Positions 54,294 through 61,722 of a stretch of 64,000 bases of DNA are shown one piece after another. Every line of letters starts with the position of its first letter. Position 1 is the stretch's first letter. Source of the stretch: Mycobacterium sp. 1164966.3 (GTDB taxonomy: Bacteria; Actinomycetota; Actinomycetes; Mycobacteriales; Mycobacteriaceae); assembly GCF_001665395.1 (NCBI RefSeq), contig NZ_LZSG01000069.1:1-64000 (forward strand), given 5' to 3'. The notes beneath the pieces are model-generated. The model did not search any database. It was given only the letters and a program-made list of their open reading frames with translations, and was not told the DNA's origin. Made by a program: the position numbers and the translations under genes.

Positions 54294-55805
54294 CTAGCTG
54301 GTATCGGCGTCTGGTTTGACGGTCAGGGTGACGTGCCGGCCTTCGCGGACCACTTCCACCGGTGCGTCCTGCCCGATGGTCAGCTGCCGCACGGCGACGA
54401 CGAACTCGTCGGCGTCGGCGACCTTGCGGTTGCCGACCTTGACGATCACGTCGTTCTCCAAGATGCCGCCCTTCTGCGCGGGACTTCCGGCCTTCACGTT
54501 GGCGACCTGCGCGCCGGAGGCGATCGCGTTGCTGACCGAGCGGGTGCTGATTCCCAACGTCGGGTGCACGATCTTGCCGTCTTTGATCAGCGTCTGCGCG
54601 ACCTGCTTCATCTCGTTGACCGGGATCGCGAAGCCCAGCCCACTCGCGCTGTCCGACAACGACTTTCCGGCGGTGTTGACGCCAATCACCTGGGAATCCA
54701 TGTCGATCAGCGGGCCGCCGGAGTTGCCGTGGTTGATCGACGCGTCGGTCTGCAGGGCGTCGATCACGGTGTCGGTGTCGGAGCCCTCCCCGGACAACGG
54801 CACGGGCCGGTGCAGGGCGCTGATGATGCCGTGGGTGACGGTGCTGCGCAGCCCCAGCGGCGCTCCGGCCGCGAGGACCTCGTCGCCGACGCGAACCTTG
54901 TCGGAGTCGCCGAGGCGGGCCACGGACAGATTGTCGACGTTGTCGACCTTGAGCACGGCCAGGTCCGTCTTGGGATCGCGGCCCACCAGGGTGGCAGGTA
55001 CCTCTTTACCGTCGTTGAACACCACTTTGGTCTTGAACTGGCTGGGGTTGTTTGCCGCTTCGGAGATCACGTGGTTGTTGGTGACGATGTAGCCGCGACC
55101 GTCGATGATGACGCCGGAGCCCTGCATGCCCTCCTGGTCGCTCTTGGACTCGATGGTCACCACCGAATCGGCGACCGCCGAAGCCACTTTGGTGAAGCGG
55201 CCGGCGGGTCCTTCTTTGTTGCCACTGGTCGACAACGTCACCTTCGAGGTGGTGAACGCGCCGACGACTTCGGCCGTCTTGCGGCCGATCACACCGCCGA
55301 TCGCACCGATCACCAGCGCGATCAGCAACAGGACTACCAGGGCCAGGTAGGACACCTTGCCCCCGAACAGCACATCTCGCACGCCGAGCTTGCCGGTCTG
55401 CCCCAGCGCGGTCCGCGATGCCGGCGGCTTTACCGCGGGCGTGCCCAGCGCGGCCGGGGCGCCCGGGTCCCGCCACGGGTCTTCGCCGTCCTGGTCCGCG
55501 CCGTCTTTCTCGGCGGCCAGCGCATCGGCGTCGATCGGGTGGCGCTGCAGCGACTCGGCGCCCGGAAAGGGCCGGCTGAACGCCTCCTCCAACACCGGGT
55601 CGGCCTCCGGATCGTGAGGCCGGAATTCAGTCTGTTCGCGGTACTTCTGCGGACGCACACGCTCGGCCACAAAGGACCCCTGGATGCCCTGGGGACGACC
55701 GAACGCCTGACGCGATGCGGGATCCACCGGAGGCCGGGATACCGGGCGCGGCGCCAGGCGGCTGCCGCCGTCTTGACCGCTGTTGTTGCCTTGGTCGGAG
55801 GTCAC
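54294..55805 (-). CDS. htrA: HtrA/DegP-type membrane serine protease (Rv1223 homologue)
   Basis: 503 residues. A charged cytosolic N-terminus (about 150 residues), one transmembrane helix (about 153-175, YLALVVLLLIALVIGAIGGVIG), an S1C trypsin-like domain with triad His245 (NNHVIS), Asp281 (KTDLAVLKV) and Ser362 (GNSGGPL), and one C-terminal PDZ domain (about 420-495). Acts in the periplasm on misfolded or regulatory substrates; in M. tuberculosis HtrA is essential. Head of a unit with tatB, under envelope-stress control next to rseA-sigE. Confidence 0.96.
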   Translation of the reverse strand: MTSDQGNNSGQDGGSRLAPRPVSRPPVDPASRQAFGRPQGIQGSFVAERVRPQKYREQTEFRPHDPEADPVLEEAFSRPFPGAESLQRHPIDADALAAEKDGADQDGEDPWRDPGAPAALGTPAVKPPASRTALGQTGKLGVRDVLFGGKVSYLALVVLLLIALVIGAIGGVIGRKTAEVVGAFTTSKVTLSTSGNKEGPAGRFTKVASAVADSVVTIESKSDQEGMQGSGVIIDGRGYIVTNNHVISEAANNPSQFKTKVVFNDGKEVPATLVGRDPKTDLAVLKVDNVDNLSVARLGDSDKVRVGDEVLAAGAPLGLRSTVTHGIISALHRPVPLSGEGSDTDTVIDALQTDASINHGNSGGPLIDMDSQVIGVNTAGKSLSDSASGLGFAIPVNEMKQVAQTLIKDGKIVHPTLGISTRSVSNAIASGAQVANVKAGSPAQKGGILENDVIVKVGNRKVADADEFVVAVRQLTIGQDAPVEVVREGRHVTLTVKPDADTS

Positions 55806-55991
55806 TCTGCCCTCTCCTCAGCCCTCTTCCGGATGGTTCTTTCAACGCACGAAACACGCCGTCGACGCGGCCGTATGCAGGCGCCTGTGTTGTCCGTGTC
55901 CACCCTAGTATCCACGGTCCGGGATGGGTGGGCATGAGTGCGCGCCGGGCGGTCCAGGTGCGCCCCGGAATGCTCAGGAATAGCCGCCAAG
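55806..55991. other. htrA-rseA intergenic region
   Basis: 186 bp between same-strand genes. No gene or clear palindrome seen; it presumably holds an htrA promoter. Confidence 0.4.
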
Positions 55992-56402
55992 CTACCGGCG
56001 CTTACGGTGATCGCGCGGGTCGCGGTCGGATATGTCTGACACCGTTCCGGGTAGTGACGTCGGGTCGTCCGGCGCGCAGTGCGGTATGTCCGACAGCAGT
56101 CCCAGCAGAGTGCTGGGGATTCGGATCGGGTTCGAGTCGCGCAGCGCGGCGCGCGCCCTGCTCTGGTCGTCCACTTCGGCTGCGCACTCAGGACATAAAG
56201 AAAGGTGGTGCGCAGCGCGCAGGTGTGCATTCATCCGCAGCTCACCGTCGACGAACGCCGCGATCGCCTCGGTGGACAGATGCTCGGTGGAGCCGAACTG
56301 GCGCGGTGCGCCTACCGGCGCGTCACTCTGCGAGGCGAACTGCGCTGGCAGCCAGGAGAAGGCCCGGCGGAACACGTGTCCCACGTTGCCCGAGTAGGCC
56401 AT
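55992..56402 (-). CDS. rseA: Anti-sigma-E factor RseA (Rv1222 homologue)
   Basis: 136 residues, zinc-associated anti-sigma family: the HxxxCxxC motif is HHLSLCPEC (about residues 66-74). The N-terminus GNVGHVFRRAFSWLPAQFASQSDAPVGAPRQF is strongly conserved with M. tuberculosis RseA. Soluble, no TM helix. It holds SigE inactive until oxidised or phosphorylated by PknB and degraded by ClpC1P2. Slightly shorter C-terminus than the ~154-residue M. tuberculosis protein. Lies 119 bp after sigE. Confidence 0.95.
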   Translation of the reverse strand: MAYSGNVGHVFRRAFSWLPAQFASQSDAPVGAPRQFGSTEHLSTEAIAAFVDGELRMNAHLRAAHHLSLCPECAAEVDDQSRARAALRDSNPIRIPSTLLGLLSDIPHCAPDDPTSLPGTVSDISDRDPRDHRKRR

Positions 56403-56521
56403 TACCGGCTCCTTTCGCTGCCGCGCTTATGTCGAATGTAGCGCGGCGCGCCGCTCAGACCCAGCACGAAGCGGTAAATCCCCAGCATCACCGGCCAGGC
56501 TTGACGGCCGTTGCGTACGAA

Positions 56522-57319
56522 CTAGGCGGACTTGGCCTGCGGCATGTCGCCGCGCGCGTCACCGTCGGGGTGTGCGGCCAGGTAGTCACGCAGTGCCTGA
56601 CGACCGCGGTGTATGCGGCTGCGCACCGTGCCCAGCTTCACCCCGAGGGTCGCGCCGATCTCCTCGTAGGAAAGACCCTCGATGTCGCACAGCACCACCG
56701 CGGCGCGAAACTCCGGCGGCAGCGAGTCCAGGGCGGCCTGCAGGTCGGCGCCCAGCCGCGAGTCGTGGTAGATCTGCTCGGGGTTGGGCTCGTCGGCGGG
56801 GACCCGGTCGTAGTCATCGGGCAACGCTTCCATCCGGATGCGTGCGCGCCGGCGAACCATGTCCAGGAACAGGTTCGTCGTAATGCGGTGCAGCCATCCT
56901 TCGAAGGTTCCGGGCTGGTAGTTCTGGACCGACCGGAAAACCCGGATGAAGGTCTCCTGGGTCAGATCCTCGGCGTCCTGCTGGTTGCCGGAAAGCCGGT
57001 AGGCCAGCCGGTACACCCGATCGGCGTGCTGGCGCACCAGTTCATCCCAGGACGGCATGGTGGCCTTGTCTCCGGTGGCGTCGAAGACGGCGGTGCCGTG
57101 TGGCTGGTCGAGCACTTCCGCCCACTCGTCGTCACGGATCACCTGGGGGTGAGACATGGTGGTGGGGTTCAAGGTGGTGATGATCAAGTCCTCCGAGTTT
57201 GCCTCGCCATCTGGGCTCGGCAGTTCGACAGCGGCAACGCGATGCTGCCACTGCGTATTCCCGATATTCCCGGGTGTAACCCCCGCTGCATCCCGGGACC
57301 AGCGACCGCCGCGTTCCAT
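56522..57319 (-). CDS. sigE: ECF sigma factor SigE (Rv1221 homologue)
   Basis: 265 residues with region 2 (WDELVRQHADRVYRLAYRLSGNQQDAEDLTQETFIRVFRSV...FLDMVRRR) and region 4 (LPPEFRAAVVLCDIEGLSYEEIGATLGVKLGTVRSRIHRGRQALR). Controls surface and envelope stress, heat and detergent responses. M. tuberculosis sigE has several translation starts from different promoters. Here ATG 57319 (MERGGRWSR) and ATG 57157 (MSHPQVIRDDEW) both fit; I give the longer. The ORF is open further upstream to 57523 without family similarity. The N-terminal 40 residues diverge from M. tuberculosis. Confidence 0.94.
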   Translation of the reverse strand: MERGGRWSRDAAGVTPGNIGNTQWQHRVAAVELPSPDGEANSEDLIITTLNPTTMSHPQVIRDDEWAEVLDQPHGTAVFDATGDKATMPSWDELVRQHADRVYRLAYRLSGNQQDAEDLTQETFIRVFRSVQNYQPGTFEGWLHRITTNLFLDMVRRRARIRMEALPDDYDRVPADEPNPEQIYHDSRLGADLQAALDSLPPEFRAAVVLCDIEGLSYEEIGATLGVKLGTVRSRIHRGRQALRDYLAAHPDGDARGDMPQAKSA

Positions 57320-57361
57320 ACCGATACCGTCGCGTACCGGGGTGTGGGCGATATAGGAACA

Positions 57362-57380
57362 CCCTGAGGTTTGGCTGAGA
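57362..57380 (-). promoter_or_regulatory. MprA-like direct repeat in the sigE upstream region
   Basis: On the sigE strand CTCAG occurs twice with an 11-bp period (CTGAG on the + strand at 57364-57368 and 57375-57379). MprA boxes are two 8-bp direct repeats separated by 3 bp, hence the same period, and MprA controls sigE in M. tuberculosis. Assignment is by resemblance. Confidence 0.5.
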
Positions 57381-57535
57381 AACCATATCGTTACCGGCGT
57401 CAACCAGGCAATTTCGCTCGCAAAGTGACGTTTGTCCCGTTTCGGGTTTCGGGCATGTCCGGCGCGCGACACCGCGGCCCCGATTTCAGGCGCGCCTGCC
57501 CGATCCGGACGGCAGTTGGACATACGCTGCGGGAC

Positions 57536-58201
57536 ATGGACGTCACCCTCGAGACCCCCGCCCAGGCGGCCCCCGGCCGAGCCGAATCACTTTGTGCGCA
57601 CGCCGAGGGGTCGATATCCGAAGACGCGATCCTGGTGACCGCCCGCGAGCGGGCGATGGACATCGGCGCCGGGGCGGTGACACCCGCGGTCGGCGCGATG
57701 CTCAGCCTGCTGACCAAGCTCAGCGGCGGCAAGGCCGTCGCCGAGGTGGGCACCGGCGCGGGAGTCAGCGGGCTGTGGTTGCTGTCCGGCATGAGCGACG
57801 ACGGCGTGTTGACCACGATCGACATCGAGCCCGAATATCTGCGCCTGGCCAAACAGGCATTCTCCGAGGCGGAGATCGGGCCGTCGCGCACCCGGCTGAT
57901 CAGCGGCCGGGCCCAGGATGTGCTGACCCGGCTCGCCGACGACTCCTATGACTTGGTGTTCATCGACGCCGACCCGGTCGACCAGCCGGATTACGTCGTC
58001 GAGGGGGTGCGATTGCTGCGGTCCGGCGGGGTCATCGTGGTGCACCGGGCGGCGCTAAGCGGACGGGCCGGTGATCCCGCGGCGAACGACCCGGAAGTCG
58101 TGGCGGTCCGCGAGGCCGCCCGGCTGATCGCCGAGGACGTGCGGCTCACGCCCGCGCTGATACCGCTCGGTGACGGCATCCTGGCCGCCGTCCGCGACTA
58201 G
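57536..58201 (+). CDS. SAM-dependent O-methyltransferase, class I (Rv1220c homologue)
   Basis: 221 residues of the methyltransferase_3 (caffeoyl-CoA/catechol OMT-like) family. SAM-binding motif I VAEVGTGAGVSGLWLL, motif II TTIDIEPEYLRLAK, and YDLVFIDADPVDQPDYV with metal-binding acidic residues. ATG 57536 is chosen by alignment with the M. tuberculosis protein; the frame is open to 57371 upstream. Divergent from sigE. Natural acceptor unknown. Confidence 0.9.
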   Translation: MDVTLETPAQAAPGRAESLCAHAEGSISEDAILVTARERAMDIGAGAVTPAVGAMLSLLTKLSGGKAVAEVGTGAGVSGLWLLSGMSDDGVLTTIDIEPEYLRLAKQAFSEAEIGPSRTRLISGRAQDVLTRLADDSYDLVFIDADPVDQPDYVVEGVRLLRSGGVIVVHRAALSGRAGDPAANDPEVVAVREAARLIAEDVRLTPALIPLGDGILAAVRD

Positions 58202-58222
58202 CACTGCCGGCGAGTTCTTCCG

Positions 58223-58282
58223 GCGAGCAGACGCAAAATCGCCCAAAACTGGCTGCTTTTGGGCGATTTTGCGTCTGCTCGC
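58223..58282. terminator. 26-bp perfect hairpin, bidirectional terminator or dispersed palindrome
   Basis: 58223-58248 and 58257-58282 are exact reverse complements with an 8-nt loop. The outer part of the arm, gcgagcagacgcaaaatcg, is a sequence I recognise as recurrent in mycobacterial intergenic DNA. It ends 22 bp after the methyltransferase stop and 30 bp before the next gene. Confidence 0.85.
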
Positions 58283-58311
58283 GGGTGAGGCTGCCATGAA
58301 ACGATGGTGTC

Positions 58312-60048
58312 ATGATCCTCGCGGTCGATCTCGGCAAGACCTCCTGCCGGGCCGCGCTCTCCGGCCGCAGGGCGGCGGGACCGGGCGCACCGGGCCTCAC
58401 TGAGCCGGGCGGCGTGCGGGCCGCGGAGAGATCGATCCAGGCCTTGGTCAACGAGTTGGCGCGTGAGCTCGGCCCGGCCGACGAGGTGGTCGTGGGCGCC
58501 GCCGGCGCGCGGGCGGCGCCCGCAGCCGCTCGCGCGCTGGCCGATGCGCTGTTGCTGTCGCTGCGGGCCCAGCGTGTCGCGGTGACCAGCGACGCCGTGA
58601 TCGCGCACGCCGGCGCGCTGAACGGCGAGCCGGGTGTGGTGCTGATCGCGGGCACCGGTGTCGTGGCGATCGCGATCGATGGGGACGGCGCGCTGCGGAC
58701 CGTCGACGGCTGGGGTCCGTGGCTCGGGGACGAAGGCGGCGGCGCGTGGATCGGCGCCGCCGGACTACGCGCGGCGCTGCGCGCTTACGACCGCCGCGGC
58801 CCGTCCACCCTGCTGCTCGACGCCGCCGGCGCCCGGTTCGGCGCACCGGAGACCTGGTCCGCGCAGCTCATCGGCGCCGCCGCGGTCGCGTCCTTCGCGC
58901 CCGACGTCCTCGCCGCGCAGGAGGACGCCGTGGCAACTGGGATCGTCAGCGCCGCCGCCGAGGCGCTCGCCGCGACTGCCCGCGCCGCCGGGGTTGGTCC
59001 GGTGGCGATGGTCGGCGGCCTGGCCGGGGTCGAAGTGCTGCGCAAAAACCTTGACCTCGTGCCCGCGGCCGGCGACGCGCTGGACGGCGCGCTGCGGCTG
59101 GGAGCGATCCACGAGCCACATGTCATCCGTGTGCAGTCGGCCCCCAGATCCCTTGCCGCGCAAGGGCTCGACGCGCTCACCACGGAAGCCGTGCGGCCAG
59201 GCCTCGACGACCTCGACACGCGACCTATCGGCGAAGTGGTAACGCTGCTTGTGGCCGCCGAGGGTGAAACGCCCGCGGCGGTCGCCGCGGCGGTTCCGCA
59301 GATCACCGCGGCGGCCGAGGCCATCGCCGCACGGCTGCAGCGCGGCGGTCGCCTGATCTACGTGGGTGCCGGGACGCCCGGGCGCCTCGGTGTGCTCGAC
59401 GCGGCCGAGTGCGGGCCGACGTTCGGCACCGACCTGGTGCACGGCGTGATCGCCGGTGGGCCGGCGGCTTTGACCGAGGCGATCGAGGGTGCGGAAGACG
59501 TGTTCGATCTCGCCGATCTCGCCGATCTGACCGCCGCGGACGCACTCGTCGGGATCACGGCGTCGGGCCGCACGCCTTACGTGCTAGGCGCGCTCGAGTA
59601 TGCGCGTGCGACGGGCGCGCTGACTGTCGCGGTGGTCAACAACGCGGGCAGCGAGACGCGGGCCGACGTGGTGGTCGAGCTGTTGACCGGGCCCGAAGTG
59701 CTCGCCGGCTCCACCCGGCTGACCGCGGCGACTGCCCAGAAGATCACGCTCAACGCACTCTCGACGAGCGTGATGGTCGCACTCGGCAAGGCCTACGGGC
59801 CGCGCATGGTCGACGTTCGCACCACCAACGCGAAGGTGCGCCGTCGTGCGGTGCGAATGGTGCGCGACGCGGCCGGTGTCGACGAGGAGATCGCGACCGC
59901 CGCGCTGGCTGCCGCGGGCGGTCACGCCAAGACCGCGATCGTCGCGCTGCTGGCGGGCATCGACGCGGCGGAGGCGGCCGGCCGGCTGGAGCGGACACGC
60001 GGCCGCGTGCGGGAGGCGCTCGGAAAGGCGACAGAGCGGCAAGGTTAA
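58312..60048 (+). CDS. Bifunctional amino-sugar kinase (BadF/BadG/NagK-like) fused to MurNAc-6-phosphate etherase (MurQ)
   Basis: 578 residues. Residues ~1-255 are an ASKHA kinase: phosphate-1 ILAVDLGKTSCRAAL, phosphate-2 VLIAGTGVVAIAID, GWGPWLGDEGGGAWIG typical of N-acetylglucosamine/MurNAc kinases, and adenosine motif VAMVGGLAGVEVL. Residues ~275-578 are MurQ: LQRGGRLIYVGAGTPGRLGVLDAAECGPTFG with Glu366, EGAEDV with Glu395 (equivalents of the two catalytic glutamates), GITASGRTPYVLGALE, TRLTAATAQKITLNALSTSVM. Predicted: MurNAc to MurNAc-6P to GlcNAc-6P plus D-lactate in one polypeptide, i.e. wall-sugar recycling. M. tuberculosis lacks murQ at this locus. GTA/GCG codon use is more GC-skewed than neighbours, suggesting acquisition. 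Confidence 0.88.
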   Translation: MILAVDLGKTSCRAALSGRRAAGPGAPGLTEPGGVRAAERSIQALVNELARELGPADEVVVGAAGARAAPAAARALADALLLSLRAQRVAVTSDAVIAHAGALNGEPGVVLIAGTGVVAIAIDGDGALRTVDGWGPWLGDEGGGAWIGAAGLRAALRAYDRRGPSTLLLDAAGARFGAPETWSAQLIGAAAVASFAPDVLAAQEDAVATGIVSAAAEALAATARAAGVGPVAMVGGLAGVEVLRKNLDLVPAAGDALDGALRLGAIHEPHVIRVQSAPRSLAAQGLDALTTEAVRPGLDDLDTRPIGEVVTLLVAAEGETPAAVAAAVPQITAAAEAIAARLQRGGRLIYVGAGTPGRLGVLDAAECGPTFGTDLVHGVIAGGPAALTEAIEGAEDVFDLADLADLTAADALVGITASGRTPYVLGALEYARATGALTVAVVNNAGSETRADVVVELLTGPEVLAGSTRLTAATAQKITLNALSTSVMVALGKAYGPRMVDVRTTNAKVRRRAVRMVRDAAGVDEEIATAALAAAGGHAKTAIVALLAGIDAAEAAGRLERTRGRVREALGKATERQG

Positions 60049-60060
60049 CGGCTACGCTTG

Positions 60061-60076
60061 TGCTACATTCGTAGCA
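60061..60076. promoter_or_regulatory. vapBC operator/-10 region
   Basis: TGCTAC (60061-60066) and GTAGCA (60071-60076) form a perfect 6-bp inverted repeat around ATTC, ending on the A of the vapB ATG. TACATT within it resembles a -10 element, so the message could be nearly leaderless and repressed by VapB at this site. Confidence 0.6.
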
Positions 60077-60336
60077 TGCCCGAAATTGCCTCTCGTGAGC
60101 TGCGGAATGACACGGCAGGGCTACTACGGCGCGTTCAGGCGGGTGAAGATATAACCGTCACCGTCAAAGGCAAGCCGGTGGCACTTCTCACCGCATTGCG
60201 GGCCACGCGGACCAGATGGCTGACCCGGGACGAGCTGGCGGACAGGCTTGACCGCGCTCAAGCCGATCCCGGCTTGCGTCGACAACTCAGCGAGCTGGCC
60301 GGTGACACCACCGACGACCTCGGTCCGCTTACGTGA
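60076..60336 (+). CDS. VapB antitoxin, PhD/YefM family
   Basis: 86 residues. N-terminal Phd DNA-binding fold: MPEIASRELRNDTAGLLRRVQAGEDITVTVKGKPVALLTAL, followed by a toxin-binding tail with acidic and Leu residues (LTRDELADRLDRAQADPGLRRQLSELAGDTTDDLG). ATG 60076 is preferred over TTG 60058, because family homology starts at MPEIASREL. GTGA overlap (60333-60336) couples it to vapC. The pair follows the kinase-MurQ gene by 27 bp. Confidence 0.92.
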   Translation: MPEIASRELRNDTAGLLRRVQAGEDITVTVKGKPVALLTALRATRTRWLTRDELADRLDRAQADPGLRRQLSELAGDTTDDLGPLT

Positions 60337-60731
60337 CGCCCGCCGGCGTTCTCCACACCTCAATATTCATCGCACGGGAGAGTGGTCGCCGACTTGATGT
60401 GTCGCTACTTCCTGACGAAGTCGCGACCACCGTGGTCACCGTGGCAGAGCTCAACCTCGGCGTACTGGCGGCTGCCTCGAGCGACGTTCGGGCGCAACGA
60501 TTGGCAACGCTTGATGCGATAGCCGACCTGGTCGCCTTACCAGTCGACGACGACGCAGCGCGAATGTGGGCGCGGCTTCGAATTCACTTGGCAGAGAGCG
60601 GCGGTCGCGTCCGCATCAACGATCTTTGGATCGCGGCCATTGCAGCTTCCCGCAGGCTGCCTGTGCTGACGCAAGACGATGACTTTGATCCGCTCGACGG
60701 CGTCGCGGGTCTGAGTATCGTTCGCGTCTGA
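60333..60731 (+). CDS. VapC-like PIN-domain toxin lacking the first catalytic Asp
   Basis: 132 residues. PIN-domain ribonucleases normally have four acidic residues. Here the first motif reads VLHTSIFIA where VLDTSIFIA is expected (codon CAC at 60354-60356 instead of GAC). The others are intact: Glu in TVAELNLGVLAA, Asp in INDLWIAAIA, Asp in LTQDDDFDPL. Loss of the first Asp should cripple Mg2+ binding, so the toxin may be attenuated or dead, or act only by binding RNA. GTG start overlaps vapB. Confidence 0.9.
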   Translation: MTPAGVLHTSIFIARESGRRLDVSLLPDEVATTVVTVAELNLGVLAAASSDVRAQRLATLDAIADLVALPVDDDAARMWARLRIHLAESGGRVRINDLWIAAIAASRRLPVLTQDDDFDPLDGVAGLSIVRV

Positions 60732-61046
60732 AGGTTAATGCAGCAAACGAGCGGACGAACGGATCATGTTGCTGCACAACTCGATACGTATCGGTTCGAC
60801 GACATGACCCGAACTTCGGTATTACAAAAGGAGAGTTGCCTTGCAGAATATCTGTTCCAGCCCCCTTCTAGCCGGTGTGCGGAGATCATTTCTCGATGGT
60901 GGACTATGGGCTGCCCCGTAGCACCAGATCCAACATGGTGTCTTAAGCCCGGCGGCGAAACTAAACATGGATAGGCCGTAGAGGGTGCGGACGGCCAGGG
61001 TCGGTTCAATGCCCGAAACCTTTACGGAATCTTGACGCGGCACTGC
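60732..61046. other. Gene-free, relatively AT-rich stretch between vapC and raaS
   Basis: About 315 bp. An open frame at 60738-60974 has no ribosome-binding site, no family resemblance and atypical codon use. Base composition is visibly lower in GC than in neighbouring genes, suggesting remnant foreign DNA or an extended regulatory region. No repeat or hairpin stands out. Confidence 0.5.
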
Positions 61047-61096
61047 TTGACTGACGGCTGAACGCACGTTTAGTGTACTGAACATGCGTTCAGCCG
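61047..61096 (+). promoter_or_regulatory. raaS promoter and double-palindrome operator
   Basis: TTGACT (61047-61052) and TAGTGT (61071-61076) form a -35/-10 pair with 18-bp spacing, placing transcription start at about the ATG (61084), a leaderless message. Overlapping it, CGGCTGAACGCA (61055-61066) and TGCGTTCAGCCG (61085-61096) are perfect 12-bp inverted repeats. Within the block two smaller palindromes lie side by side (CTGAACGCACGTTTAG at 61058-61073 and CTGAACATGCGTTCAG at 61078-61093), 20 bp apart, consistent with two TetR dimers. Confidence 0.75.
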
Positions 61097-61722
61097 ACCT
61101 GACCGCCACCGCTCGAATCCGCGATGCGGCCATCGAGCAATGGGGGCAACACGGCTTCGACGTGGGATTACGCAGCATCGCCGAAGCCGCCGGGGTGAGC
61201 GCCGCGCTGGTGATCCACCACTTCGGTTCCAAGGACGGCCTGCGCAGAGCGTGTGATGAGTTCGTCGCCGAGGAGATCCGCACCGAGAAATCGGAGGCGA
61301 TTCAGTCCAACGATCCTGCCACCTGGTTCGCGGCGATGGCCGAGATCGAGTCCTATGCGCCGATGATGGCCTACCTGGTGCGCAGCATGTACTCCGGGGG
61401 CGAGCTCGCAATGATGTTGTGGCGCAGGATGATCAACAACACCGGGGACTACATGGAAGAGGGCGTGCGGGCCGGGACCGTGAAGCCCAGTCGCGACCCG
61501 CAGGCCAGGGCCAAGTACTTGGCCCTCTCCGGTGGTGGCGCCTTCCTGCTGTACCTGCAAATGCATGAAACCCCAACGGATCTCCGCGCTGTACTGCGCG
61601 ACTACGCACGCGAGATGGTGTTACCCGCCATGGAGGTGTACACCGAAGGACTGCTGGCCGATCGCACCATGTACGACGCGTTTCTGGCCGCAGCGGACGA
61701 AGGAGAATCGCATGTCAGTTGA
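61084..61722 (+). CDS. raaS: TetR-family regulator RaaS (Rv1219c homologue)
   Basis: 212 residues, as in M. tuberculosis. Helix-turn-helix: ARIRDAAIEQWGQHGFDVGLRSIAEAAGVSAALVIHHFGSKDGLRRACDEFV. The C-terminal ligand-binding domain is rich in Met and aromatic residues. Represses its own operon, i.e. the ABC efflux pump that follows; in M. tuberculosis the ligand-controlled system supports survival under antimicrobials. The operator overlaps its start codon. Stop lies 11 bp inside the ATPase gene. Confidence 0.94.
   Translation: MRSADLTATARIRDAAIEQWGQHGFDVGLRSIAEAAGVSAALVIHHFGSKDGLRRACDEFVAEEIRTEKSEAIQSNDPATWFAAMAEIESYAPMMAYLVRSMYSGGELAMMLWRRMINNTGDYMEEGVRAGTVKPSRDPQARAKYLALSGGGAFLLYLQMHETPTDLRAVLRDYAREMVLPAMEVYTEGLLADRTMYDAFLAAADEGESHVS

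Noticed and set aside
60058..60075. Upstream TTG start for vapB
   Set aside because: It would place six residues inside the operator palindrome; family homology begins at ATG 60076.
60738..60974. 78-codon open frame after vapC
   Set aside because: No ribosome-binding site, no recognisable motif and Trp/Cys-rich composition; treated as non-coding.
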